From positions 1 through 14,241 of the forward strand of contig CABVDE010000049.1 in the NCBI GenBank assembly GCA_902496945.1: a stretch of DNA of 14,241 nucleotides, read 5' to 3'. Both the position numbers and the translations under genes were made by a program. Below, one piece after another: positions 5,250-11,957 of the stretch (positions within the stretch are counted from its first letter, which is position 1; each line of letters opens with the position of its first letter). This DNA comes from an uncultured Collinsella sp. (GTDB lineage: Bacteria > Actinomycetota > Coriobacteriia > Coriobacteriales > Coriobacteriaceae). The notes beneath the pieces were generated by a model. That model saw nothing but the letters and a program-made list of their open reading frames with translations. It was not told the origin of the DNA and made no database searches.

Positions 5250-6848
5250 CTATTCCCACTCGATGGTCGCGGGCGGCTTGGACGTGATGTCGTAGCACAC
5301 GCGGTTGGCGCCGGGGACCTCAGCCACGATGCGGCCGGAGATGCGGGCCAGCACGTCGTAGGGCAGTTTGGCCCAGTCGGCGGTCATGGCGTCGGAGCTC
5401 TCGACAGCGCGCAGGATGATCGGGCGCTGATAGGTGCGCTCGTCACCCATAACGCCGACGGACTTGATGTCGGGCAGGACGGCGAAATACTGCCAGCAGC
5501 TGTGCTCGGAGTTTCGCTCGCCGGTCTGCTCAAACAGACGTTGGTTGTAGGCATCGAGCTCCTCGCGCACGATGGCGTCGGCGTTCTTGAGGATCTCGAG
5601 CTTCTCCTTGTCGACCGCGCCGATGATGCGGATGGCAAGACCCGGGCCCGGGAAGGGCTGACGGAACACGATGTGACCCGGCAGGCCGAGCGCCAGACCA
5701 AGCGCGCGGACCTCGTCCTTAAAGAAGTGATCGAGCGGCTCGATGAGTTCGAAGTGCACGCCCTCGGGGAACGGGATCAGGTTGTGGTGGCTCTTGATGG
5801 TGGCCGTCTTGCCGCCCGTCTTGCGAGCGCCGGACTCGATGATGTCGGGGTAGATGGTGCCCTGAGCCAGGTACTTGACCGGCTTGCCGTCGGTCTCGAG
5901 CTGCTGGGCCACGGCGAAGAACTCTTTCCAGAACTGCGTACCGATAATACGGCGCTTCTCCTCGGGCTCGGTGACGCCAGCCAGGAGCTCGGCGTAACGG
6001 TCCTCGGCATGGACATGGATAAAGTCGACGTCGAACTGCTTGGTGAAGACTTCCTCAACCTGCTCGGGCTCGCCCTTGCGCAGCAGGCCGTGGTTGATGA
6101 ACACGCAGGTCATCTGCTTGCCCACGGCGCGAGCGCCCAGAGCGGCCACGACGGAGGAGTCGACGCCGCCGGACAGGGCCAGGATCACGCGGTCGTCGCC
6201 GACCTTCTCGCGGAACTCGGCCGTCATGGTCTCGGCTAGGTTATCCATGCTCCAGTTAGGCTCAAGGCCGCAGATCTCAAACAGGAAGTTGCTCAGCAGC
6301 TGCTGACCATACTCGGAGTGCTTGACCTCGGGGTGGAACTGGGTGGTGAAGATCTTGCGCTCGGCACACTCCATGGCGGCAACCGGGCACACGTCGGTGC
6401 TGGCGGTAACGGTAAAGCCCTCGGGCACCTCGGAGACGGCGTCGCGGTGGCTCATCCACACGGTCTGCTCCATGGGCGTGGAGTTAAAGAGCTTGGCGCC
6501 CGCCGTACGCGTGATGGTAGCGCGGCCATACTCGCCCACCTCGGAGTGGCCGACCTTGCCGCCGAGCGTCACGGCCGTGATCTGATGGCCGTAGCAAAAG
6601 CCCAGGACGGGAAGGCCCAGGTCAAAGATGGCGGGGTCGATGGACGGAGCGTCCTCGGCATACACGGAGGCCGGGCCGCCGGAAAGGATGAGCGCAGAGG
6701 CATTCATCTCGCGAATCTCATCGGCCGAGATGTCACAGGGGACGATCTCGGAATACACGTTGAGGTCGCGGACGCGACGGGCAATGAGCTGACCGTACTG
6801 CGCACCAAAGTCGAGTACGAGGACCTTTGCGGAAGCCTTTTGATCCAT
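5250..6848 (-). CDS. guaA: GMP synthase (glutamine-hydrolysing)
   Basis: Converts XMP to GMP in purine synthesis using glutamine and ATP, in the cytoplasm. The 532 residues match the usual size. An N-terminal class I glutamine amidotransferase domain has the triad Cys85 (GFCYGHQ), His172 and Glu174 (FHPEV). An ATP pyrophosphatase domain follows with the P-loop SGGVDSS at 226-232, and the C-terminal dimer domain ends in ITSKPPATIEWE. The ATG at 6848 is chosen for its GAGGGGG site; the frame extends 12 codons upstream without support. The 3' end is a well-known insertion target for integrative elements, and here a mobile element begins directly behind the terminator. The gene end is intact, so the insertion did not break it. 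Confidence 0.97.
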   Translation of the reverse strand: MDQKASAKVLVLDFGAQYGQLIARRVRDLNVYSEIVPCDISADEIREMNASALILSGGPASVYAEDAPSIDPAIFDLGLPVLGFCYGHQITAVTLGGKVGHSEVGEYGRATITRTAGAKLFNSTPMEQTVWMSHRDAVSEVPEGFTVTASTDVCPVAAMECAERKIFTTQFHPEVKHSEYGQQLLSNFLFEICGLEPNWSMDNLAETMTAEFREKVGDDRVILALSGGVDSSVVAALGARAVGKQMTCVFINHGLLRKGEPEQVEEVFTKQFDVDFIHVHAEDRYAELLAGVTEPEEKRRIIGTQFWKEFFAVAQQLETDGKPVKYLAQGTIYPDIIESGARKTGGKTATIKSHHNLIPFPEGVHFELIEPLDHFFKDEVRALGLALGLPGHIVFRQPFPGPGLAIRIIGAVDKEKLEILKNADAIVREELDAYNQRLFEQTGERNSEHSCWQYFAVLPDIKSVGVMGDERTYQRPIILRAVESSDAMTADWAKLPYDVLARISGRIVAEVPGANRVCYDITSKPPATIEWE

Positions 6849-7115
6849 GGTTCCCCCTCTTGTTGGCGGGGAGCCGGTGCCCACCCGCGTGAATGAACGA
6901 AAATAACTTTCATAGTTTACACGTTATATGGGGTTCCTCGTCCCTCGCAGCCATCAGCGCACGGCAAACGCACGACCTGGGTCCCTATTTGACGGCTATT
7001 GAAGTGTTACCAAACGTTACAGATGATGTAATACGTTTGAACATTGGACGCCCTGTGCCACAATACTGCCGAACGACTCTGCTCTTATAGTGGTAAATAC
7101 GATAGGAATACCAGC
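6849..7115. other. Divergent intergenic region between guaA and the asparaginase gene
   Basis: This 267-bp gap must hold both promoters. For the plus strand, TTGAAC (7037-7042) with CACAAT (7059-7064) at 16-bp spacing is a weak candidate; TATAGT at 7086-7091 is another -10 without a good -35. GTTAC occurs twice (7006-7010 and 7016-7020), with GTAAT at 7028-7032 as a loose inverted partner. For guaA, AT-rich sequence at 6901-6930 is the likely -10 area but no clear box pair is seen. No RNA gene is visible. Confidence 0.4.
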
Positions 7116-8129
7116 ATGAAGCGCATCCTTCTCATCGCCACGGGCGGCACCATCGCATCGACCGAGGACGGCAACGGCCTCTCCCCCGCCCTGACCGGTG
7201 AGGAGCTCGCCCAAAGCGTTCCCGAGATCTCGGGTCTTTGCGAGCTCGACGTCGTGCAGCCCATGAACATCGACAGCACCAACATGCGCCCCAGTGACTG
7301 GATGCGCATCCGCAACGTCATCGTCGAGGGCTACGCCGACCACGACGGCTTCGTGGTCCTGCATGGCACTGACACCATGAGCTATACCGCCGCGGCACTT
7401 TCTTATCTGATTCAGGACAGCCCTAAGCCCATCGTGCTCACCGGCTCGCAAAAGCCCATGGGCAACCCCTTTACCGACGCCAAGCTTAACCTGTACCAGA
7501 GCCTGCTCTATGCGCTCGACGAACACTCGCACGACGTGTCGATCGTGTTTGGCGGTGTGGCGATTGCCGGCACGCGTGCCCGCAAGCAGCGCACCATGAG
7601 CTTCAACGCGTTCATCAGCGTCAACTATCCGCCTATCGCCTATATCCGCAACGACCGCATTGTGCGCAATGGGCTTCACGGCGTTCATAAGGACGAGAAC
7701 CTGGTGCGTTTCTACGACAGCATCGACCCGCGCGTGTTTGTGCTTAAGCTCACGCCCGGCGTAAACCCGGGCATTCTGGACGCTCTTGCCGATAGCTACG
7801 ACGCCGTGATCCTGGAGACCTTTGGCATTGGCGGCATCCCCGAGTTTGGCGAGTCGGGCGAGTCGTTCCAAGAGGCGATTTTCCGTTGGGTCGATTCGGG
7901 TCGCACCGTCGTTATGACCACGCAGGTCCCCGAAGAGGGCCTTGACCTGGGTGTTTATGAGGTTGGTCGTGCTTACGCCGATCACCCGGGCATTTTGCGC
8001 GGCGACGACATGACCACCGAGACGCTCGTGGCAAAAACCATGTGGGCACTCGGTCAGTCGCGCGACGCCACCGAAATCCAGCGCCTGTTCTACAGCCAAG
8101 TCAACCACGACCGCATCCCGATGGCGTAA
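7116..8129 (+). CDS. ansA: Cytoplasmic (type I) L-asparaginase
   Basis: Hydrolyses L-asparagine to aspartate and ammonia. The 337 residues match the size of E. coli AnsA, and there is no signal peptide, which argues for the cytoplasmic type. Both family signatures are present: TGGTI near residues 9-13 with the nucleophile Thr12, and HGTDT at 83-87 with Thr85 and Asp86. TGSQKP (109-114) follows as in the family. The ATG at 7116 is preceded by AGGA; an in-frame ATG at 7044 lies in the promoter area and would add 24 non-family residues. It is transcribed alone, divergent from guaA. A role in nitrogen supply is known for the family; regulation here is not clear. Confidence 0.92.
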   Translation: MKRILLIATGGTIASTEDGNGLSPALTGEELAQSVPEISGLCELDVVQPMNIDSTNMRPSDWMRIRNVIVEGYADHDGFVVLHGTDTMSYTAAALSYLIQDSPKPIVLTGSQKPMGNPFTDAKLNLYQSLLYALDEHSHDVSIVFGGVAIAGTRARKQRTMSFNAFISVNYPPIAYIRNDRIVRNGLHGVHKDENLVRFYDSIDPRVFVLKLTPGVNPGILDALADSYDAVILETFGIGGIPEFGESGESFQEAIFRWVDSGRTVVMTTQVPEEGLDLGVYEVGRAYADHPGILRGDDMTTETLVAKTMWALGQSRDATEIQRLFYSQVNHDRIPMA

Positions 8130-8150
8130 CCATCGATCGGCGGGCATCTT

Positions 8151-8369
8151 CTATCCAATTCCCTCGAGAAGTTCCGACACCGTCATGCCGAGCGCGGGTG
8201 CAATCTTAAAGAGAACCTTGAGCGTGATATTCGCCGTTCCGCCCTCGATCTGATCGAGGTAGGGGCGGCTGATTCCTGCCGCCACGCAAAAATCGACCTT
8301 GGAGATACCAAGGCCTTCACGCTTTTGCTCGACTCGCTCGCCAAGAATCTGTTTCGCACGTTCATCCAT
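8151..8369 (-). CDS. Small XRE-family helix-turn-helix regulator
   Basis: A 72-residue protein that is almost entirely one helix-turn-helix domain of the Cro/C1 type: SKVDFCVAAGISRPYLDQIE (residues 23-42) is the classical HTH pair, followed by ITLKVLFKIAPALGMTVSELL. The ATG at 8369 is preferred; an in-frame TTG at 8393 would add eight residues, and neither has a strong ribosome site. It ends 21 bp from the convergent ansA stop. It is divergent from the gene at 8446, with a perfect 22-bp palindrome between them that is a natural operator for it. Target genes are unknown; the divergent neighbour is the obvious candidate. Confidence 0.88.
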   Translation of the reverse strand: MDERAKQILGERVEQKREGLGISKVDFCVAAGISRPYLDQIEGGTANITLKVLFKIAPALGMTVSELLEGIG

Positions 8370-8399
8370 GCAAACGAGTTTGAAATGGTGCAAAACAAG

Positions 8400-8421
8400 A
8401 ACGTAAACTATAGTTTACGTT
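8400..8421. promoter_or_regulatory. Perfect 22-bp palindrome, likely operator of the XRE regulator
   Basis: The half AACGTAAACTA (8400-8410) is followed immediately by its exact reverse complement (8411-8421). The centre contains TATAGT on both strands, so it could overlap the -10 boxes of both divergent genes. A nine-base part (ATAGTTTAC) recurs at 6912-6920 upstream of guaA. Confidence 0.8.
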
Positions 8422-8445
8422 TTGCCGAATACACAGGAGTTTTCT

Positions 8446-8835
8446 ATGCCGGATTCTTCGGTCTGGCCGCGCGGGACCGCACATCTTGCCAACGGCATGC
8501 CGCCCAAGCTCGTTATCGTTGAAGCCGATTATCTTTCGCTCGACGAGCGCACAGCATTTGCGTTGCTAGCGAGTCGTGTCGCCGCCGTCCTGACTTCCAC
8601 CCCGTCACAAGGCGAACTCGCCACTCTGTGCCAAGCACACGGCTGCTCGCTCGACCAGGCTACCGTTATCGCCACTACTACGCGGGGGCTCCCCCTACTC
8701 CTAGACGCCAACATCGCCCTGACCCTCCGCGGCGCCGGATACGAAAACGAGGCCGCCGCCGATGTGGTCTTTCAACCACGATCGAGCGGCGGCCTCGCAG
8801 CAGCCATCGAATATGCTTGTAGGCTCGTTGCCTAA
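8446..8835 (+). CDS. Unknown 129-residue protein, faintly HAD-like C-terminal pattern
   Basis: The ATG at 8446 has AGGAG six bases upstream, which settles the start over an in-frame ATG at 8422. No membrane segment or signal peptide. Residues about 68-125 (TVIATTTRGLPLLLDANIALTL, then AADVVFQPRSSGGLAAAIEYA) resemble the last part of Cof-type HAD phosphatases, where GDGxND is followed by ML, an Ala-rich stretch and a C-terminal GGLA-like helix. The acidic GDxxND residues are absent here (TTTRGL instead) and the nucleophile DxD part is missing, so it would not be an active phosphatase. It is divergent from the XRE gene and probably controlled by it. Family placement is weak; the gene itself is well supported. 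Confidence 0.75.
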   Translation: MPDSSVWPRGTAHLANGMPPKLVIVEADYLSLDERTAFALLASRVAAVLTSTPSQGELATLCQAHGCSLDQATVIATTTRGLPLLLDANIALTLRGAGYENEAAADVVFQPRSSGGLAAAIEYACRLVA

Positions 8836-8844
8836 AGGGGAAAG

Positions 8845-9228
8845 TTAAAAACCCAGGCCAAAGCCCGTGCCGGTAATCGCCGAATACATAAAGTAGACGT
8901 TGATCACGTTAAGGAACACGCCCGTGATGCAACCGTTGCGCAGGTAGCGCTCGCACACGATGCGCGCCATGGCTGCGGAGTCATCATTGTTTTTTGCCTG
9001 GCGTCCCGCCGTAAAGTACGTTGCCACGCCGAGCAGCAGATTGAGCACCGGCAGCGCCAGCAACTCGTAGCTCTTGCCCCAACGCGTTGCCTCACCGGCG
9101 GCGTTAAACTTCGTGGCCACCTCGGGGCCAATGTTAGGAAGCACAAACGCCGCGACCACCAGCGGAAGCACCGCGAGCACGAGCAGCGCAATGCCCATGT
9201 AGCCGGCTTTTTTGCCATATTTGAACAT
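8845..9228 (-). CDS. DUF1648/SdpI-like small membrane protein
   Basis: A 127-residue protein with three hydrophobic segments (about 10-32, 56-75 and 98-120). After the first comes LPNIGPEVATKFNAAGEATRWG, the typical DUF1648 pattern of a Pro/Gly stretch, then HFN-like and GE-x-x-RWG residues (here KFNAAGEATRWG). DUF1648 is found in SdpI-type immunity proteins and many uncharacterised membrane proteins; the function here is unknown. The start ATG lies 11 bases beyond the ychF stop, and its AAGGAC site overlaps that stop, so it is probably co-translated with ychF. It converges with the gene ending at 8835, only nine bases apart, with no obvious terminator between. Confidence 0.82.
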   Translation of the reverse strand: MFKYGKKAGYMGIALLVLAVLPLVVAAFVLPNIGPEVATKFNAAGEATRWGKSYELLALPVLNLLLGVATYFTAGRQAKNNDDSAAMARIVCERYLRNGCITGVFLNVINVYFMYSAITGTGFGLGF

Positions 9229-9239
9229 ATACGTCGTCC

Positions 9240-10316
9240 TTACACGTTAAAGCGGAAGTGGACGACATCGCCGTCGGCCATAACGTACTCTTTGCCCTCG
9301 ATGCGCAGCTTGCCGGCAGCCTTGGCGCCCTGCTCGCCGCCGAGCTCGATGTAGTCGTCGTAGCCAATAACCTCGGCCTTAATAAACCCGCGCTCAAAGT
9401 CGGTGTGAATGACGCCGGCGGCCTGCGGAGCGGTCGCGCCCTGGCGCACCGTCCAGGCCTTGACCTCCATCTCGCCGGCCGTAAAGAACGACTGCAGGCC
9501 GAGCAGCTTGTAGGCGGCCTGCGCGAGCACGTCCAGGCCAGGCTGCTCCAGGCCCAGGCTCTCCAGGTAGTCGGCAGCGTCCTCGGGATCGAGCTCGGAA
9601 AGCTCGGCCTCGATCTTTGCGCAGATGGGCAGCGGTTTGACGCCATCGATGGGCGCCAGATCGTCGTTGAGCATATCCTCGTCCACGTTAGCCACATACA
9701 GGATGGGCTTCATGGTGAGCAGGAACAGGCCCTTGGCGGCGGCGCGCTCCTCGTCGGTCATCTCCATGGATGCGGCGCGCTTGCCCTCGTTGAGCCAGGC
9801 GAGCAGGCGCTTGGCAACCTCGAACTTGGGCATGAGCTCCTTGTCGCGCTTGGCCTCCTTTTCGAGCTTGGGCAGCTGCTTCTCGAGCGTGCCCATGTCG
9901 GCCAGGATGAGCTCGGTCATGATGGTGTCGGCATCGCCGGCGGGATCGACAAACTCGCCGGTACGACCAACCTCGCGCATGACGTTGGGGTCCTTAAAGT
10001 AGCGCACGACCTCGCAGATGGCGTCGGTCTCGCGGATGTTTGCCAGGAACTGGTTGCCCAGGCCCTCGCCCTCGTTGGCACCCTTCACCAGGCCTGCAAT
10101 GTCGACGAACTCGACCGTCGCCGGCACAATGCGGCCCGGGTTGACGATGTCGGCGAGCTTTTGCAGACGACTATCGGGCACGTCGACGATACCCACGTTG
10201 GGGTCGATCGTAGCGAACGGGTAGTTGGCGGCAAGGCCGGTCTTTTTGGTAAGCGCGGTGAACAGCGTCGACTTGCCCACGTTGGGCAGGCCCACGATAC
10301 CGATAGAAAGGGACAC
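9240..10316 (-). CDS. ychF: Ribosome-associated P-loop ATPase YchF/OLA1
   Basis: A conserved Obg-family NTPase that binds ribosomes and, unlike most relatives, prefers ATP. The 358 residues fit the family. Visible parts are the P-loop GLPNVGKS (9-16), the switch DIAGLVKGANEGEGLGN, NVDE in place of the GTP-specific NKxD (consistent with ATP use), a coiled-coil insertion rich in Lys and Glu, and a C-terminal TGS domain (from about AWTVRQGATAPQAAGVIHTDFE to the end). GTG at 10316 is chosen because the family starts at SLSIGIVGLP and AAAGGAG lies six bases upstream; an upstream in-frame ATG at 10352 would add 12 residues. A -10-like TATACT is at 10354-10359. Confidence 0.96.
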   Translation of the reverse strand: MSLSIGIVGLPNVGKSTLFTALTKKTGLAANYPFATIDPNVGIVDVPDSRLQKLADIVNPGRIVPATVEFVDIAGLVKGANEGEGLGNQFLANIRETDAICEVVRYFKDPNVMREVGRTGEFVDPAGDADTIMTELILADMGTLEKQLPKLEKEAKRDKELMPKFEVAKRLLAWLNEGKRAASMEMTDEERAAAKGLFLLTMKPILYVANVDEDMLNDDLAPIDGVKPLPICAKIEAELSELDPEDAADYLESLGLEQPGLDVLAQAAYKLLGLQSFFTAGEMEVKAWTVRQGATAPQAAGVIHTDFERGFIKAEVIGYDDYIELGGEQGAKAAGKLRIEGKEYVMADGDVVHFRFNV

Positions 10317-10359
10317 AGCAGCTCCTTTAGGTACAGGTATTTCAAACTGCATAAGTATA

Positions 10360-10403
10360 GCGCCGCCGCAGCATCCGGGCTAATCCGGACACCACGGCGG
10401 CGC
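10360..10403. repeat. 44-bp interrupted palindrome upstream of ychF
   Basis: Outer arms GCGCCGCCG (10360-10368) and CGGCGGCGC (10395-10403), then symmetric unmatched parts, then inner arms TCCGG (10374-10378) and CCGGA (10385-10389), all on one centre. It adjoins the -10-like TATACT of ychF, so it covers the place where a -35 box would be. It could be an operator or an RNA hairpin of the upstream transcript. Confidence 0.6.
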
Positions 10404-10417
10404 AAACTAACCTTCAT

Positions 10418-10485
10418 AAGTTGCGGTGAAATAGTTCCTAGAATTGCCTATCTAAGGCCAAACAGGAACTATTCCACCGCAACTT
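10418..10485. repeat. 22-bp inverted repeat (68-bp hairpin), MITE-like or RNA structure
   Basis: Left arm 10418-10439 and right arm 10464-10485 agree at 21 of 22 positions, the odd one being a G-T pair. The loop is 24 bases with a small inner GCCT/AGGC pair. Arms begin AAGTTGCGGTG. No coding capacity. Such a long near-perfect hairpin in a gap between two minus-strand genes suggests a small non-autonomous repeat or a structured RNA. Confidence 0.75.
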
Positions 10486-10493
10486 CTTTGGTA

Positions 10494-10526
10494 GCGGGAC
10501 AAACACTTCTGATTATTTTGTCCCGC
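10494..10526. repeat. Inverted repeat after the Fe-S protein gene, possible terminator
   Basis: GCGGGACAAA (10494-10503) and TTTGTCCCGC (10517-10526) make a perfect ten-pair stem with a 13-base loop, starting 21 bases after the Fe-S gene stop on the minus strand. No clean T-run follows, so it may terminate weakly or only protect the RNA end. Confidence 0.5.
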
Positions 10527-10547
10527 CGGTGATGCGATTGCAGTTAG

Positions 10548-11801
10548 TTAATCGGCGAGCTTCTCCACTTGGTCGAGCATCTTGTTGAGCTTGACCTTTG
10601 CCTCGGTCTTAGCCTTCTCGGCTTCCTCGTGGGCCTTAGCCTTCTTGGCAGCCTTTTCCTCGGCCTCGGGATCGACGACGACCAGGTTGGATGCGTCGTG
10701 CTCAACGAGCTTGAGCGCATGCTCGGGGCACACCTTGACGCAGGCGCCGCAACCCAAACAATACGTGGACTCCAGCGCAAAACGGCCGCTTCCCACCAGA
10801 TCGCAGGCAAACGTGGGGCACACATTGATGCACTCGCCGCACGACGTGCACTTGTCAAAATCGCATTCAGGCGTGCTCACCTGCATGTTCTGGGCAAGCT
10901 CGGGGTGGTTTTGCAGCGTCGAGAGCACCAGTTGGCGCCCGTGCGTGAGCGTGCGGCGGCGCTTAGTCGTCGTGGTGCCGCACATGGTGTTGAGCGTACG
11001 CTCGAGCTGCGTGATCTGGTGACGGTGGGCCTTCAACTTCTGCGTCACCGAGGCCAGCGCTGCCGTCGCCGGGTTGAGCTTGGTCACGGTCAGGCCCGTG
11101 GTACGGGCAATCTTATCCATGTACTCCTTGCGCTCGTACTCGCGGCGCTTATGGCATTTAAGGCTCTTGGGGTCGACCTCCAGGCCCATACCCGTGCCGG
11201 CCCACTCCTCGGCAGTGGCGATGGCCTCGCCCAGAATGTCCTCGCCACCGATGTTGCGGCACTTATCGCACACGCCCAGCGGCAGGTACACGCTCACGTT
11301 AGGGTAATCGGCCAGCACCGAGAACCAGGTCTCGGCAGTAATATCGCCCACGCAGGCGACGACGACTTCGTTCTCGCGCGGCATGCGCTTCAACGCGCGC
11401 GTGCAGGTGACGTAGGCAGTCTCGTGGCTCGTTGCAGCGGAGACGATGTCGTCGTACAGGTTTTTGGGCGCCAGACGCGGCGAGATAATCGCCTCAGTCG
11501 GGCAGGCGGCGGCACACAGGCCACACTTACGGCAGGTATCGAGGATCTCGATGGCGTCTTCCTCGACCTCGATGGCGTTGACCGGGCACACGTCCATGCA
11601 CACGGTACAGCCGCTCTTTTCGTTTTTGCAGGCCAGACACGGAATGGTGTTGCCGCGCGGACGCTCCTTGTAGTCGGCAGGATTCCACTGCGGCGCCGAC
11701 GGATCGAGCGCGTCGGTCACGCCGCCAAGCGGGTTTTTAAGAAAGTCGAAACCCTTGCTGATCTCGATAATGTCATCAAACAGATCGTGTTCCTGCGCCA
11801 T
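10548..11801 (-). CDS. Multi-cluster 4Fe-4S ferredoxin-type protein with Lys-rich tail
   Basis: A 417-residue electron-transfer protein. Near the N-terminus, Cys55, 58, 65, 68 and 72 (last followed by Pro) and Cys90, 93, 96 and 100 (CRKCGLCAAACP) form one pair of clusters. Near the C-terminus, Cys318, 321, 324 and 328 and Cys348, 351, 354 and 358 form a second classical 2[4Fe-4S] pair. The middle (about 145-205) contains a further CDKC and a sequence like HdrA/MvhD-type subunits, but a family cannot be assigned. Residues 381-417 are an Ala/Lys/Glu helix, probably coiled coil. The ATG at 11801 follows GGGAGGGGG; the frame extends ten codons further without support. It probably passes electrons in the cytoplasm; partner unknown, as no oxidoreductase lies beside it on the same strand. 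Confidence 0.88.
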   Translation of the reverse strand: MAQEHDLFDDIIEISKGFDFLKNPLGGVTDALDPSAPQWNPADYKERPRGNTIPCLACKNEKSGCTVCMDVCPVNAIEVEEDAIEILDTCRKCGLCAAACPTEAIISPRLAPKNLYDDIVSAATSHETAYVTCTRALKRMPRENEVVVACVGDITAETWFSVLADYPNVSVYLPLGVCDKCRNIGGEDILGEAIATAEEWAGTGMGLEVDPKSLKCHKRREYERKEYMDKIARTTGLTVTKLNPATAALASVTQKLKAHRHQITQLERTLNTMCGTTTTKRRRTLTHGRQLVLSTLQNHPELAQNMQVSTPECDFDKCTSCGECINVCPTFACDLVGSGRFALESTYCLGCGACVKVCPEHALKLVEHDASNLVVVDPEAEEKAAKKAKAHEEAEKAKTEAKVKLNKMLDQVEKLAD

Positions 11802-11957
11802 GCGCGCCCCCTCCCTGAGCAGTGCAAACAAGCGATAGATAATGATACGCTATCAGTTCGCGCCTCGGGTAAATTCCATGCAGAGCACCTTTGACGAAAA
11901 CAGCCCTACAATCTATTACCAACCCTATCGCATAGGTTTATACAAAGGAGCCCACTG
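11802..11957. other. Divergent intergenic region, promoter for the hydroxyacid dehydrogenase
   Basis: On the plus strand, TTGACG (11891-11896) with a 17-base spacer and TATTAC (11914-11919) is a good promoter candidate. CCTAT-CGC-ATAGG (11924-11936) is a small inverted repeat just after it, and AAAGGAG (11944-11950) is the ribosome site. No clear promoter is seen for the minus-strand Fe-S gene. Confidence 0.5.

Noticed and set aside
8151..8835. Toxin-antitoxin pair made of the XRE protein and its neighbour
   Set aside because: The genes are divergent rather than in one operon, and the 129-residue protein shows no toxin motif; a regulator with its target fits better.
9258..10532. Long plus-strand open frame opposite ychF
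   Set aside because: Shadow of a highly conserved minus-strand gene; the translated sequence has no domain pattern.
10569..11894. Long plus-strand open frame opposite the Fe-S protein gene
   Set aside because: Shadow frame; the minus strand carries the full cysteine motifs.
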